Of a DNA stretch of 64,000 nucleotides, positions 1-9,272 are shown one piece after another. Position 1 is the first letter of the stretch. Each line of letters begins with the position of its first letter. The position numbers and the translations under genes were made by a program. The notes under the pieces are model-generated. The model had not been told where the DNA came from, searched no databases, and saw only the letters and a list, made by a program, of their open reading frames with translations. Source of the stretch: a virus; the IMG/VR virus record IMGVR_UViG_3300044701_003160, positions 155,019 to 219,018 of that record; one strand, given 5' to 3'.

Positions 1-113
1 TCTGGAATATTTGCCTGATTGCAAAAGAAAGCAACTTTAGGAGTTCTTGTTATAGTAAACTTAAATCCTGTTGGAGATAGAAAATTTCTATTCTCAATTT
101 GCCCTTTAGTCAT
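1..113 (-). CDS. virion structural protein, N-terminus only (partial)
   Basis: The first 37 codons of a gene that runs off the left edge. It starts at the ATG at 113, just downstream of a CTAAATA late-promoter motif. The visible N-terminus (MTKGQIENRNFLSPTGFKFT, then a TRTPKVAFFCNQANIP stretch) resembles the start of tail-tube or baseplate-associated structural proteins of T4-like cyanophages. Assignment to a numbered T4 gene is not possible from this fragment. Position just beyond gp23 and the HNH gene fits a late structural gene. Confidence 0.55.
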   Translation of the reverse strand, partial: MTKGQIENRNFLSPTGFKFTITRTPKVAFFCNQANIP

Positions 114-124
114 CGTTTTTTAAG

Positions 125-131
125 TATTTAG
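125..131 (-). promoter_or_regulatory. late promoter motif CTAAATA
   Basis: Minus-strand CTAAATA overlapping the stop codon of the HNH gene and lying 12 bases before the ATG at 113. This is the sigma-gp55-type late motif of T4-like phages. A start about 6 bases downstream would leave a very short leader. Confidence 0.5.
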
Positions 132-466
132 GTTGATTTTTCTCTATTATCTTTATAGTGACGAATTCTATGACAATTAGAACAAAGCATAATACATTTT
201 TTTGCTTCTTCCATTATAGTATTAATATTTCCATCTAGTCTTGGAGCAATTTCAAAAGACTTTAATGATGGATCTATGTGATGAAAATCATAACAACAAA
301 CAGGAAAACTATTTTGACAATCGTGACATTTATTGTTGAAATATTCAACTAAATGTTGTTTATGTTTATCTCTGCGTATCATTACATTCATTCTATGATT
401 TTCTGCTTTTCTTTTAGTTCTTCCTTCTCCATAATATCCAGATATATTTTTAATTGGTCTAGGCAT
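128..466 (-). CDS. HNH homing endonuclease, free-standing
   Basis: 112 residues. The N-terminal third is basic. A zinc-binding CHDC at residues 47-50 is followed by the HNH core DFHHIDP at 60-66, a central helix, and LCSNCHRIRH near 94-103 that supplies the second Cys pair and the final His. All expected HNH metal and catalytic residues are present, so it looks intact. It sits alone between the gp23 terminator and the next structural gene with its own TATAAATA promoter, as expected for a free-standing homing gene inserted at an operon boundary. Family assignment is firm; homing activity is inferred. Confidence 0.88.
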   Translation of the reverse strand: MPRPIKNISGYYGEGRTKRKAENHRMNVMIRRDKHKQHLVEYFNNKCHDCQNSFPVCCYDFHHIDPSLKSFEIAPRLDGNINTIMEEAKKCIMLCSNCHRIRHYKDNREKST

Positions 467-490
467 CGATCACAATATATTCTTACAATT

Positions 491-498
491 TATTTATA
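491..498 (-). promoter_or_regulatory. late promoter TATAAATA
   Basis: A perfect T4 late -10 motif, TATAAATA, on the minus strand. It overlaps the last bases of the T-run of the gp23 terminator and lies 25 bases upstream of the HNH gene ATG at 466. Confidence 0.75.
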
Positions 499-523
499 AA
501 AAAAGAGACCCTTTCGGGTCTCT
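497..523 (-). terminator. Rho-independent terminator after gp23
   Basis: Minus strand: AGAGACCC, loop GAAA, GGGTCTCT, then an uninterrupted run of Ts. The 8-bp GC-rich stem with a GNRA-type tetraloop and U-tract is a textbook intrinsic terminator, about 22 bases beyond the gp23 stop codon. A further weak hairpin (TTTAATGTG at 528-536 with CACATTAAA at 546-554) overlaps that stop codon. Confidence 0.92.
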
Positions 524-544
524 GTCGTTTAATGTGGATAATTA

Positions 545-1966
545 TCACATTAAATTTTTGACCGCAACTCTTCTGTAATAGCGGTTGCTATTAACAGTAA
601 GAGCTCCAAGACCTTGAGTGGTTCCTTCTGCGAATGGGTTGGCGACCAGACCATATCTAGTCTTAAAGCCAATCTTGGGCTGGAAGGAGTTCTCACCAAC
701 GGCACGAACCATTTGGAGAGGAACATAAGGACAATAGAAGAGTCCAGCGTCATAAGGTGAAGAACCCTTATAACCAACAACGTAGTACTGATTACCAGGA
801 CCAGCATTACCTGAAGTAAGGTTTGCCGAATATGGGTCAATATAGACGCGGAATTTGCCCATCAGAGTACCAGCAAAGGTGTTGCCGGTATCATCGACTT
901 GCAGGTTAGCATTGAGTGCAGGGGTGTAATCAAGTACACCAGCCATGGTCAGTGCTGAAGCAACGTCAGCAGAGCAAAGAACGATGTTGCCCTTTCCTCT
1001 ACGAGTTCTTTGAGCGATAGCGTTAGCATCTCTCTCAATTTGGAACAGAAGACCTTTGAACTTCTCAACCGACCAACGACCGTTGGAGTCAACGTCGAGG
1101 TCAAAGATACCAGCGGTAGCAACGTTCTGCGAAGCACCCTTTTCTGCGGTCATATAGATGGTTCTGATGACTTCGCGGTTGATTTCAGCAAGAATCTCAG
1201 TTGAGAGAATGTTTGCTAATTCCGCTTCAGCATTCAGACCGTGGATTGCCTTGAGGTCTTGAGCGAGTTCTAACGAATACTCAGCCTTCAGAGCGCGTGA
1301 CTTTGCAGTAACGGTGACTTTCTCGATTGAGAACGCCATCTGGTTAAATGCATCACCAGCATTACCATCAAGGTTTTCTGCGTTGCCGGTTGGCATACCA
1401 CCACCAACGTTATAGTCAGCAGCAGCAGGGTTACCTGAAACAGGATTGAGAACTCCAGGGTTTGAACCTCTTTGAGTTGTAGTACCAATACCAGCAGCTT
1501 CACTGCTAAATCCTGCAGTGACATTAAATCCGGCATCCTGACCTGAGAATGCAGAATCTACTTCGTTGTAGAACGTTTCAGCGCCACTTTGATTGGTGTA
1601 ACGTGAACGCATCGCGAAGATGAGTCCAGTAGGACCACTCATTGGTTGAACGCCAGCGAGGTCATAAGCGACCAGGTTAGGCATCGAACGTCTAATCAAA
1701 GAGATCAGAACGGGATCAAAACCAGCAGTAGGACCACCAGGTGTAGAACCACCGGTGAATCCGCCGGTTCCTGCCGAGTTGGTTGGTGATTCCATGAGCA
1801 TACTCATAGAACCATTATCGAAAGCACTTTGCTCTCTTAAGAATTTTTCTTGGTTTTCTAACAGGACAGCGGTTACAGCTCTACGATGAGAATCTTTGAT
1901 TGTATCAAGACCCTGATAGTCGAGAAGGGGTGCCCACTTTTCCTGCAGATGTTCGGAATGAAACAT
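545..1966 (-). CDS. 23: major capsid protein gp23
   Basis: 473 residues, HK97-fold hexameric major head protein of T4-like phages (T4 gp23 is 521 residues). The N-terminal segment with EKWAPLLDYQGLDTIKDSHR and later signatures such as SLIRRSMPNLVAYDLAGVQPM and GPTGLIFAMRSRY are typical gp23 sequence. The C-terminus ending in NRYYRRVAVKNLM is also characteristic. In this family an N-terminal propeptide is removed by the gp21 protease. It is the last gene of the capsid operon and is followed by a strong terminator, consistent with high late expression. Confidence 0.97.
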   Translation of the reverse strand: MFHSEHLQEKWAPLLDYQGLDTIKDSHRRAVTAVLLENQEKFLREQSAFDNGSMSMLMESPTNSAGTGGFTGGSTPGGPTAGFDPVLISLIRRSMPNLVAYDLAGVQPMSGPTGLIFAMRSRYTNQSGAETFYNEVDSAFSGQDAGFNVTAGFSSEAAGIGTTTQRGSNPGVLNPVSGNPAAADYNVGGGMPTGNAENLDGNAGDAFNQMAFSIEKVTVTAKSRALKAEYSLELAQDLKAIHGLNAEAELANILSTEILAEINREVIRTIYMTAEKGASQNVATAGIFDLDVDSNGRWSVEKFKGLLFQIERDANAIAQRTRRGKGNIVLCSADVASALTMAGVLDYTPALNANLQVDDTGNTFAGTLMGKFRVYIDPYSANLTSGNAGPGNQYYVVGYKGSSPYDAGLFYCPYVPLQMVRAVGENSFQPKIGFKTRYGLVANPFAEGTTQGLGALTVNSNRYYRRVAVKNLM

Positions 1967-2027
1967 TTGCGTTTACCTTTTTACTAAGTGTTTGTTTTGT
2001 TTTGGGTTTGAATTATATTAAATTCAA

Positions 2028-3200
2028 TTATTTACTAAATGCTGAGAGTGTCTTCAGATAAGCAGACATTGACTGTGAGTGTGACTCATGAGCAACACTT
2101 ACTCCTTCTGAAAGAGTATCAGATTTAGTTGTTGGAGCAACTACTCTTGAAGGGAAATATGATTCCTTCAAAGTCTCCAGTTTTTCACGATATTCTTCTT
2201 CACTTTCAAACTCAACACTTTCGGCAAGTGAAGCGAGCTTGTCTTTCTGAGTGGCTGCGAGACCATCAGAGACTTGTTCAAAGATTCCATCAGCAACCGA
2301 CTCTGCGAGACGCTTGTTAAGGGAAACGTTTTTCTCAATTTGCTCGTTGAGTTTTGTCTCCATTTCATCAAGTTTTTCTACCATACTCTCAAGTACATTA
2401 TATTTTTCTTCAGGGATTGTTACATAATGTTCTTCAAAAAGACTCTTCATTCCATTAAGGAATGATTCGGTCATTTCGGTCTTAAGACCATTTTCAATAA
2501 CGAGTGCATTTTCTTGCATCCACTCGTCAGAAACATACTCAAGGTATGCATCTACACGCTCTGCAAGTTCAGTCTTAATTTCTTCGACTTCTTCTGCAAG
2601 AGCAACGGCATATTGCTCTTCAATAGCTTCCTTAATTTCGGAAACTTTAGAGCGAAGAGCCGCTTCAAAGATTGTACGTGCTTTTTCTTGGAACTCTTCG
2701 GAGAGTTCTTCACCTTCTAAGAGAGCATTAACATCTTCATCGATGTTAAACTCTTCCTTTACTTCTTCCTCTTCATCCTCATCATCTTCATCATCTTCTT
2801 CTTCTTTCTTACCTTTTTTCTTACCGCCTTCTTCCTCTTCCTCTTCTTCGTGCTTCGCTTCTACGATCTCATCTTCAGTTTCTTCTTCAATTAGATCCTC
2901 ATCATCCAATTCTTCCTCTTCCTTCATACCCTTCATTGGATCAGCAGCTTTAGCACCTTTATTGACAACATCTCTTACTTGCTTAAGAGTTGTTCCGGGT
3001 GTCTTGAGTTTTGCCGAATCGTCATCGGACTTATAATTCTCTGGTGTTGGTCCACCAAGATCTTCCCAACCTGCTGTTTGTCCATCAGGAATGTTACCTG
3101 ATAATTTTGGCATCGCGTCTGCCGCTTTTGCATTTGCATTAACAGCGGTTCTGGATTGCTTTGTGCCTACTTCCATTTCTTGTAAATCTCCACGAGACAT
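2028..3200 (-). CDS. 22: prohead scaffold (core) protein gp22
   Basis: 390 residues, highly charged and predicted mostly helical. Residues about 95-150 are an extreme Glu/Asp-rich run interrupted by a Lys-rich patch (GGKKKGKKEEE). The C-terminal half is coiled-coil-like and rich in Glu, Leu and Lys. Position directly between gp21 protease and gp23, acidic composition and helical content fit the T4 gp22 core protein, which is degraded by gp21 during head maturation. It is longer than T4 gp22 (269 residues), the extra length being the acidic block. Overlapping Ser-rich plus-strand reading frames are antisense shadows. Confidence 0.92.
   Translation of the reverse strand: MSRGDLQEMEVGTKQSRTAVNANAKAADAMPKLSGNIPDGQTAGWEDLGGPTPENYKSDDDSAKLKTPGTTLKQVRDVVNKGAKAADPMKGMKEEEELDDEDLIEEETEDEIVEAKHEEEEEEEGGKKKGKKEEEDDEDDEDEEEEVKEEFNIDEDVNALLEGEELSEEFQEKARTIFEAALRSKVSEIKEAIEEQYAVALAEEVEEIKTELAERVDAYLEYVSDEWMQENALVIENGLKTEMTESFLNGMKSLFEEHYVTIPEEKYNVLESMVEKLDEMETKLNEQIEKNVSLNKRLAESVADGIFEQVSDGLAATQKDKLASLAESVEFESEEEYREKLETLKESYFPSRVVAPTTKSDTLSEGVSVAHESHSQSMSAYLKTLSAFSK
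2029..2036 (-). promoter_or_regulatory. possible late promoter AGTAAATA before gp23
   Basis: A degenerate late motif at the gp22 stop codon, 62 bases before the gp23 ATG. The first base pair of the consensus is not matched, so this is a weak call supported mainly by position. Confidence 0.3.
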
Positions 3201-3238
3201 TTGAACTCTCCGTTTAACCTTAAGTTATAAACTATATT

Positions 3239-3246
3239 TATTTATA
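3239..3246 (-). promoter_or_regulatory. late promoter TATAAATA before gp22
   Basis: Perfect minus-strand TATAAATA, 39 bases upstream of the gp22 ATG at 3200, in the gp21-gp22 gap. A GGAG-type ribosome site lies between motif and start. Confidence 0.75.
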
Positions 3247-3256
3247 AATTAACAAA

Positions 3257-3907
3257 TTACAACGAATTTAAGAACTCATTAAAGAGGGATAATTTATATT
3301 CTTCAAGAACATTTTCATCAACAAGAGTATTAATTCTCTTATAAGTTTTTTCCGCTGCCTTCTCTTTTAAAATACCACCATCCCAGCACCACTCCTTTCC
3401 TTCCATAATTCCCTGAACAAATGCATCAGGTGCAGAAGGATCAGCAACAATATCAGCAGCAGTTGCAAGCATAAAATCTTCACCAACTTCGTTGTATCCT
3501 TCTTTTGTTGGTTTTACTGATCCAATACCACGAGAAGAAACGCCAAGAGTTACTCCTTCTTTAAGAAGTGACTCTGCAATTTTTCCCATAGGAGTAGAAA
3601 GAATCTGAGCTTTTCCAATAAAATTATTTCCTTCTCGATGAAGTGAAACAATTTTATGAGAAACCCGATCCAGATTTACAGTAGGTCCATCAGGATGTCC
3701 AAGTTCTCCAAGAGCACGACCCTTATTCACATACTGTTCAGTATATCTTTTAACTTCTCTTTCCATTACTGGAAGACGATATACTCTATTATTGCGATTG
3801 GGTTGCTCAGTTTGAAGGAAAGGTCCTTGAATATAAAGAGTTTTTTTACCGTTTACAGTTTCGGTAATAACTTCTACTGATTCAATTTCTTCGGTGATGA
3901 GTTTCAT
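3257..3907 (-). CDS. 21: prohead core protein protease gp21
   Basis: 216 residues from the ATG at 3907; the frame is open further upstream, but that part overlaps the previous gene. Serine protease of the T4 prohead-protease family that cleaves gp22, gp23 and internal proteins inside the prohead. The catalytic His is in GELGHPDGP, the nucleophile Ser in LGVSSRGIG and a conserved acidic residue in DIVADPSAPDAF. Length matches T4 gp21 (212). It starts two bases after the stop of the preceding gene, suggesting translational coupling. Confidence 0.95.
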   Translation of the reverse strand: MKLITEEIESVEVITETVNGKKTLYIQGPFLQTEQPNRNNRVYRLPVMEREVKRYTEQYVNKGRALGELGHPDGPTVNLDRVSHKIVSLHREGNNFIGKAQILSTPMGKIAESLLKEGVTLGVSSRGIGSVKPTKEGYNEVGEDFMLATAADIVADPSAPDAFVQGIMEGKEWCWDGGILKEKAAEKTYKRINTLVDENVLEEYKLSLFNEFLNSL

Positions 3908-3908
3908 T

Positions 3909-4463
3909 TTACGCTTGCCCCGTAATTTGTATTTGTTGGAAGTAAAGTGTTCCTGATGCACCAACACCATAAGCAGAAATTTTTTGAGATGCTCTCACAT
4001 CTGCATACGTTGGATTGAATGCTGTTACAATACCGGAGGAATCGTAACCGACAGTCATTCTTGTTTGATAATATCCACCAACTCCCGAAGTTGTATTGAC
4101 TGAAAGAACAGGAGCGTGAGTAATATTATAATATGATTGACCATCTACTGATAATGAAACATAATCGCCCACACCAAAGGGAACTTGAGTTCCTTCTGGA
4201 ACATCAATTATAGTCGTTGTCCCAGTTGTAACACCAACAACTCTATTTGATGCTTTTGTTAGAGCAAGAGTTGCGGATTGGCCCGAAGGAATAAAATAAT
4301 CAGTTATAGTCGCTGAAGGTCCAGTTCCGATTGCAACGTGAGCGGAAGCACCAACTGCAATTACTCTCAGAACATTTGATTGCACTGAAAAAGAGGAAGA
4401 TGTCGTTGCTGTACCTGCCGAAAATGCAAAGGAGGAACCTAGTCCAACTGGTATATGAGCCAT
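3909..4463 (-). CDS. small virion-like protein between gp67-like gene and gp21
   Basis: 184 residues, rich in Ser, Thr, Gly, Val and Ala, low in charge and predicted all-beta, with no signal peptide. It replaces the position of T4 gene 68 but does not resemble that protein. A late promoter lies just upstream. Composition and location suggest a virion or head-decoration component; no family was recognised. Confidence 0.75.
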   Translation of the reverse strand: MAHIPVGLGSSFAFSAGTATTSSSFSVQSNVLRVIAVGASAHVAIGTGPSATITDYFIPSGQSATLALTKASNRVVGVTTGTTTIIDVPEGTQVPFGVGDYVSLSVDGQSYYNITHAPVLSVNTTSGVGGYYQTRMTVGYDSSGIVTAFNPTYADVRASQKISAYGVGASGTLYFQQIQITGQA

Positions 4464-4488
4464 TATTTTTTAAAATACACTTATTAGT

Positions 4489-4496
4489 TATTTATA
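4489..4496 (-). promoter_or_regulatory. late promoter TATAAATA
   Basis: Perfect minus-strand TATAAATA, 26 bases before the ATG at 4463, in the gap after the small gp67-like gene. Confidence 0.72.
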
Positions 4497-4519
4497 AATT
4501 ATGGATTACCTATTACAAA

Positions 4520-4675
4520 TCATTCTTCTTCACCACCACCAAACATAGAGTTTGCTACTTCAGGACGAACTTGGTCAATTTTTTCTGATGCCTTAGCAAA
4601 CAAAAGATCTTTGATTTTATCGCTAATCTGAGATGGTGACTCGTCAGTAGCAATCATATCCAGTAAATCATCCAT
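4520..4675 (-). CDS. small acidic prohead core protein, gp67-like
   Basis: 51 residues, starting MDDLLDMIATDESPSQISDK and ending FGGGEEE. It is acidic and helical, directly downstream of the portal gene exactly where T4 carries gene 67, a small acidic prohead core component cleaved by gp21. The stop lies 24 bases before the next late promoter. Identity rests on location and composition, not on clear sequence similarity. Confidence 0.7.
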   Translation of the reverse strand: MDDLLDMIATDESPSQISDKIKDLLFAKASEKIDQVRPEVANSMFGGGEEE

Positions 4676-4706
4676 TATTATAATCCAAATTAAGAATCGA
4701 CATTAT

Positions 4707-6398
4707 TTATATTTCGCCACCTTTAGGCATTTCTATTGTTTTAGTATCTACTTGAGTTGCTTTTGCATCTGATCTCAAATCTGGTTCCATTACTGGTTGA
4801 CCAAGATCCATTCCTGCAGTTTCTGGGGTCAAAGGCATACCTGTTGTCGGATCTACTGGAATACTTGGATCTGGAATAATACCATCTTTAATTTCTTTTT
4901 CAATTAGCGCATCTTGCTCTAAAATTTCAATATCAGTTTGTCTCAAAATCTTACGTCTTACATAATCTTGAGAAAAATATTTACCAATATAAGGTTCAGC
5001 AACTTGAACCATATTCAATCTCTCATTTAATAACTCTGCGTCTTTAAGTTCTGCAAAGTGATTATCATATAAGAAATCATACTGAATATGCTCATCCATT
5101 TGTTGCCAGTCTTCTGGCGTAATGATGTTCTTAAGAATGAGTTGAGTTCTCAACATATCACTAAACATATATGAGAATCTCTTTCTTAATCTTGAAACAA
5201 ATTTGCTGAACTTAACTTCATCACGGAGAATCTCTGAAGATCTTCCAAGATTAAAGCCACCTTCTCCATCCATTCTTGATGGCGGAACATTCAGAGATCG
5301 ATAGAGTTTTTTCTTAAAGTATTCAATATCTGTAATTTCTCCAAGATTTTGGCCACCTGGAAGAGTCGTAATTTCAGTTCCTCTGCCACCTTCACGACGA
5401 GGTAACCAAAAGTCCTCAAGCATCGACATAAACTTTTTATCATCACGAACCTCACCAGTATTTGCATCATATACTAGTTTGTTACGATAACGCATCATTA
5501 CGTCACGAAGATATTGTTCTGCCTTTACTTTTGGAAGATTGCCAACATCAATATAGAAAATACGACGTTCTGGTGCGCGTGATAGTCTATAAATTACCAA
5601 AGAGTCTTCAATCATACGAAGTTGATTGAGAGACTTAATTGCTTTGTGTAGATATGAAAGCGTTGATCCCTTGTTTCTATCTACAAGACCAGAAGTACAA
5701 TAGGTGACAGAATCCTTGGTCATACGAATTCCAGCATTTGATCCACCCATAGATCCAGGAGCTGGAGTTCCTGTGGGATAGGTCATTTTTGGTTCATATA
5801 CAAAATATTCTTCAATCTCAGGAAACTCATAATCCATCGGATTATCGACCATTCGATTTGAAACTCTATACTTATCTCCTTCTTTTTTCTTTGCTTGACG
5901 AACATAACGCATTTTCATAGCGTCTATGTATCTCAGTTCCTGTATTCCTGCTTCTGGATTTTTAAAATCAATTACTTTGTGATAATAAAGTCTACCATCA
6001 ACATACCAATTCCTATAAATTTCGTGAGACTTTTTATCAAAATCTAAAAGTTCTAAAATATGCTTAAATTCTTGTCTAATTTTCTTCTTAATACCATCAC
6101 TTGCGTTCAAATTATCCAAATCAATTTGAACTGGACTATCATTTGTATCTGATACAATTGCTTCATTTACAATATCTTCAATAGCACTATCACACTCTGG
6201 GTGAAGTGCCATTTCACGATATCTTTTAATGAGATCAAATTCAGTTCTGTAAACACCTTCAATATCTACATACGAACCAAAAAAACCACTACTTAAATAA
6301 TGATCAACCCCGTCCTCCTTATTGGGAGGAACGGGGGAAACAACACCGGATGATAATGGCTCATTATCTTCAATTGAAAAACCAAAAAGTTTCGCCAT
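4707..6398 (-). CDS. 20: portal vertex protein gp20
   Basis: 563 residues (T4 gp20 524). Forms the dodecameric portal at the head-tail vertex through which DNA is packaged. Diagnostic stretches include GFFGSYVDIEGVYRTEFDLI near the N-terminus, LIKRYREMALHPECDSAIEDI, and PPSRMDGEGGFNLGRSSEI in the stem region. The C-terminal 60 residues are Pro-rich and acidic, an extension common in cyanophage homologues. This gene is the usual marker for cyanomyovirus diversity. Confidence 0.97.
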   Translation of the reverse strand: MAKLFGFSIEDNEPLSSGVVSPVPPNKEDGVDHYLSSGFFGSYVDIEGVYRTEFDLIKRYREMALHPECDSAIEDIVNEAIVSDTNDSPVQIDLDNLNASDGIKKKIRQEFKHILELLDFDKKSHEIYRNWYVDGRLYYHKVIDFKNPEAGIQELRYIDAMKMRYVRQAKKKEGDKYRVSNRMVDNPMDYEFPEIEEYFVYEPKMTYPTGTPAPGSMGGSNAGIRMTKDSVTYCTSGLVDRNKGSTLSYLHKAIKSLNQLRMIEDSLVIYRLSRAPERRIFYIDVGNLPKVKAEQYLRDVMMRYRNKLVYDANTGEVRDDKKFMSMLEDFWLPRREGGRGTEITTLPGGQNLGEITDIEYFKKKLYRSLNVPPSRMDGEGGFNLGRSSEILRDEVKFSKFVSRLRKRFSYMFSDMLRTQLILKNIITPEDWQQMDEHIQYDFLYDNHFAELKDAELLNERLNMVQVAEPYIGKYFSQDYVRRKILRQTDIEILEQDALIEKEIKDGIIPDPSIPVDPTTGMPLTPETAGMDLGQPVMEPDLRSDAKATQVDTKTIEMPKGGEI

Positions 6399-6433
6399 AA
6401 TTTATTTTTTAACTTAGTTCTTTAGTCTATTTA

Positions 6434-7003
6434 TTATGCTTCTTCATTGGTAGGAGTCCAGTACTGAACTTGGAACTCTACGGTAAATTCTTCAATTGTG
6501 TCACTAGTATCATAAGAAAGGTCAATCGCCGCAATATTAGTTGGGAAAATATCATAGAACTTGTAGGTTTGTGCAACTTCAAGACCAGATCCAACAGGAG
6601 AATCAAAACCTACGTTGCTCCTACCTCTCTTAAACTGCTTAACGAAAGCATTAACCATATAGTCATTAGGATCAGTAAAACCACTTCCATCAGCATATTG
6701 TCCGATGGATTGCATCCAAGCTTCCATTTGATTTCTAATAGCGAAATCTTGATCGTTGATAACCGTGATTGTCCAAGTATCAAATGTACGATCACCAGCA
6801 ACTTTGAAAATTCTTCCTCTAAACGGAACGTCAATTGATGCAATATTAGATGCAGGAAGTGCAGCTGATTTACATAACATTTTAAAGTTATTTGGTAATG
6901 CACCAGATCCTGGAATATTTCCGGGAATAGTTACTTCAAATAGATTGGGGCGGGCACCGCCCCCGATGAGTGCTGATTTAAAATCCTGAATAGAATGTGC
7001 CAT
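6434..7003 (-). CDS. 19: tail tube protein gp19
   Basis: 189 residues (T4 gp19 163). Hexamers of this protein stack to form the inner tail tube. Typical features are the N-terminal ALIGGGARPNLFEVTIPGN, the mid-section KSAALPASNIASIDVPFRGR and the C-terminal EFTVEFQVQYWTP. A strong AGGAGG ribosome site precedes the start. It follows gp18 as in T4. Confidence 0.96.
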   Translation of the reverse strand: MAHSIQDFKSALIGGGARPNLFEVTIPGNIPGSGALPNNFKMLCKSAALPASNIASIDVPFRGRIFKVAGDRTFDTWTITVINDQDFAIRNQMEAWMQSIGQYADGSGFTDPNDYMVNAFVKQFKRGRSNVGFDSPVGSGLEVAQTYKFYDIFPTNIAAIDLSYDTSDTIEEFTVEFQVQYWTPTNEEA

Positions 7004-7037
7004 TTTTTAAGTCCTCCTTGTTGTATTTTGGTTTAAA

Positions 7038-9239
7038 TCAAACAGTACCAGCAACTTCGTCAAAACTTACGCCCGTTCTGGTAGCAACGAATGTGAGTGT
7101 GACATAGTTAATAGACTTGGCAGGCTTCAGGTAAATATCAGCTCTGAATTCATTGTTGTCAATAACATCTGGAGTGTTATTTGATGCATCACAAACGACT
7201 AAGAATCCATAAAGACCGCGTTTTGCCTGAACATCACGGAGGTATGGTTCGACAATATTTCTAAAGTTCGCTCTCGTAATCTCATCATTCAGTTCAAAAA
7301 GTTGTGCTTGAGCACTTCTTTGGAGTGCCTGTTCAACAGTGAGGAATAGACGACGAACGTTAATTCGGTCAAATGCAGATGCATATCCAAGAGCGGTTTT
7401 ATCGCCAAAGAGAAGAATTCCAATTCCAGGTTGATTAACGATTGCGTTAATTCTCTGTGGATAAAGTTGATCTCTTTGTGCTTTATTTGGGTTATATGCA
7501 AGTTTGATTGCATTATTCAGAATGCCTCTCTGCTGACCTGCGGGAGAGAACCAAGGATAGGCAACAACAGAAGTTCTAACCATCAATCCAGCAACATCTG
7601 GGTTGCAAGGAAGATAACGGAATTTATTGTTAAACCTATCATAGGTGTACTTATATCCTGCATCAAAAACTGCATAAGATGATGATGCTAATGGAGAGAA
7701 GAATTCTAATATATTATCAGTTTGAGTATCAGAATTAGTAATATCTACAACATCTGCACGATGAGGTGAAATTACTGCAACACAATCCTTTCTTCCATTA
7801 GCAATAGAAATTAAGTGATTTGCTTTTGCTTGGGATTCAAATTTGTTACCTAAACCGGGACCCATAATTAAGTAATCAACTTCAATTTCATCTTTATTTG
7901 AGAATAAATTATACGCAGTAAAGAGATCTCCAAGAGTTGCAGTCATACCACCGACCGCGCCATCATAATCTTTACCGCCAGATAAATTATAAGTTACATT
8001 TCCAAGAGCACTATATGTCTTATCTTGAGCATCTTTATTCCAAAGACCCTCAGAATTTGTATATTCAACAAATCCAGTAGAAAATCCAGTAGCAACAACT
8101 GGTTCATTTGCATTTAATTCATCAGAAGGATTATCTCCAACATAAACATAATTTGAATATACTGCAAGATAATTTTTCCACCAAATTTTTTGTGGAGAAT
8201 TTACTGCTGAAATTGCATCAGTTGCTTTAGATAGTCCAATATGCTTTTCAAGAAGATTTCCTTGAATTCCAGTAACTGTTCCAGTATCGTCAACAATAAC
8301 TACGTGAATTTCATCACTCTGTCCGTTTCTATTAACAGCATATTGTGAAGTTCCTGGTTTTGGTGCGATTGAATTCCAATAAATTGTAGTATTCGTTAGT
8401 GTTAAAGTTTGCTGATCATACCAGTCGCGAATTGGATTGGTTCCAGTATTAACTGTTGCAGTATCAACAAAATCTCCACTACTATCAATCAAAGTAACTA
8501 CTAAATTACCAGTTCCAGTTGATGTTCTAAATGATCTCAACTGTGATTTTTGTGCATAAGTTATTTCAGTTTCGACATTTGAAGTTGAAACAATCGAATG
8601 AATTTTAACGTCAAGAGTACTTGCACCAATTCCAGTAACAATTCCTTTTAGGTATCCATTAAATACTGAAGTTGTTCCAATTCCAGCTGCGGGTACGTTG
8701 GTGAGTGTTGTTGTAATACCCATACCAACTGTTACATTTGCAGTAACTGCGGCACCTACATTAATAATTTGATCTGCTTTGTCGTCAATTACACAAACCT
8801 TTAAGTTGTTTGCCCAAGAGCCTGGGTTCTTTGCGGCAAAGATATAGTTTGCAATATCATCTGCATAGTTTGCCTCATAATCATCAAAATTCTTGATTTT
8901 GAGTGAGGTGTCTCCTGCAGTAGAAACTCCTGCAGAATTACGAATAGCATTTGCAGATCTTAGATTGTCGCCATCTACTCTAGCTACCTTAAGAACACCA
9001 CCATATGAAAGAAATGAAGATGCACTCATCCAGTATTCATATTGTGAATCTGAAGAGATTGGTTTTCCAAAAACATTAAGTAATTCGTTTTCTGTAGTAA
9101 TATCAATTGCTTCATCAACTGGACCAATTGCAAAAGGACCTGCAATAGCTCCAATGTTATCTAAAACATTATCAGCTCTTCCTACTGTTAGATCAACCTC
9201 TCTGACGAGTACGCCTGGAGATAATTGAGGAGTCGCCAT
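7038..9239 (-). CDS. 18: contractile tail sheath protein gp18
   Basis: 733 residues (T4 gp18 659). N-terminus SPGVLVREVDLTVGRADNV and C-terminal region SAFDRINVRRLFLTVEQALQ with KRGLYGFLVVCDASNNTPDVID are hallmark sheath sequences. The extra length is in the outer, variable middle domains. The sheath surrounds the gp19 tube and contracts during infection. Confidence 0.97.
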   Translation of the reverse strand: MATPQLSPGVLVREVDLTVGRADNVLDNIGAIAGPFAIGPVDEAIDITTENELLNVFGKPISSDSQYEYWMSASSFLSYGGVLKVARVDGDNLRSANAIRNSAGVSTAGDTSLKIKNFDDYEANYADDIANYIFAAKNPGSWANNLKVCVIDDKADQIINVGAAVTANVTVGMGITTTLTNVPAAGIGTTSVFNGYLKGIVTGIGASTLDVKIHSIVSTSNVETEITYAQKSQLRSFRTSTGTGNLVVTLIDSSGDFVDTATVNTGTNPIRDWYDQQTLTLTNTTIYWNSIAPKPGTSQYAVNRNGQSDEIHVVIVDDTGTVTGIQGNLLEKHIGLSKATDAISAVNSPQKIWWKNYLAVYSNYVYVGDNPSDELNANEPVVATGFSTGFVEYTNSEGLWNKDAQDKTYSALGNVTYNLSGGKDYDGAVGGMTATLGDLFTAYNLFSNKDEIEVDYLIMGPGLGNKFESQAKANHLISIANGRKDCVAVISPHRADVVDITNSDTQTDNILEFFSPLASSSYAVFDAGYKYTYDRFNNKFRYLPCNPDVAGLMVRTSVVAYPWFSPAGQQRGILNNAIKLAYNPNKAQRDQLYPQRINAIVNQPGIGILLFGDKTALGYASAFDRINVRRLFLTVEQALQRSAQAQLFELNDEITRANFRNIVEPYLRDVQAKRGLYGFLVVCDASNNTPDVIDNNEFRADIYLKPAKSINYVTLTFVATRTGVSFDEVAGTV

Positions 9240-9272
9240 TTTTTTCTCCGTAATCTCAGTTTAACTAAAAAT

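Noticed and set aside
2743-3036. Plus-strand 97-residue reading frame, almost all serine
   Set aside because: It is the antisense of the Glu/Asp-rich stretch of gp22; the composition is an artefact of GAA/GAG codons read backwards.
6470-6989. Overlapping plus- and minus-strand frames within gp19
   Set aside because: Shadows of gp19, which is continuous and of expected length.
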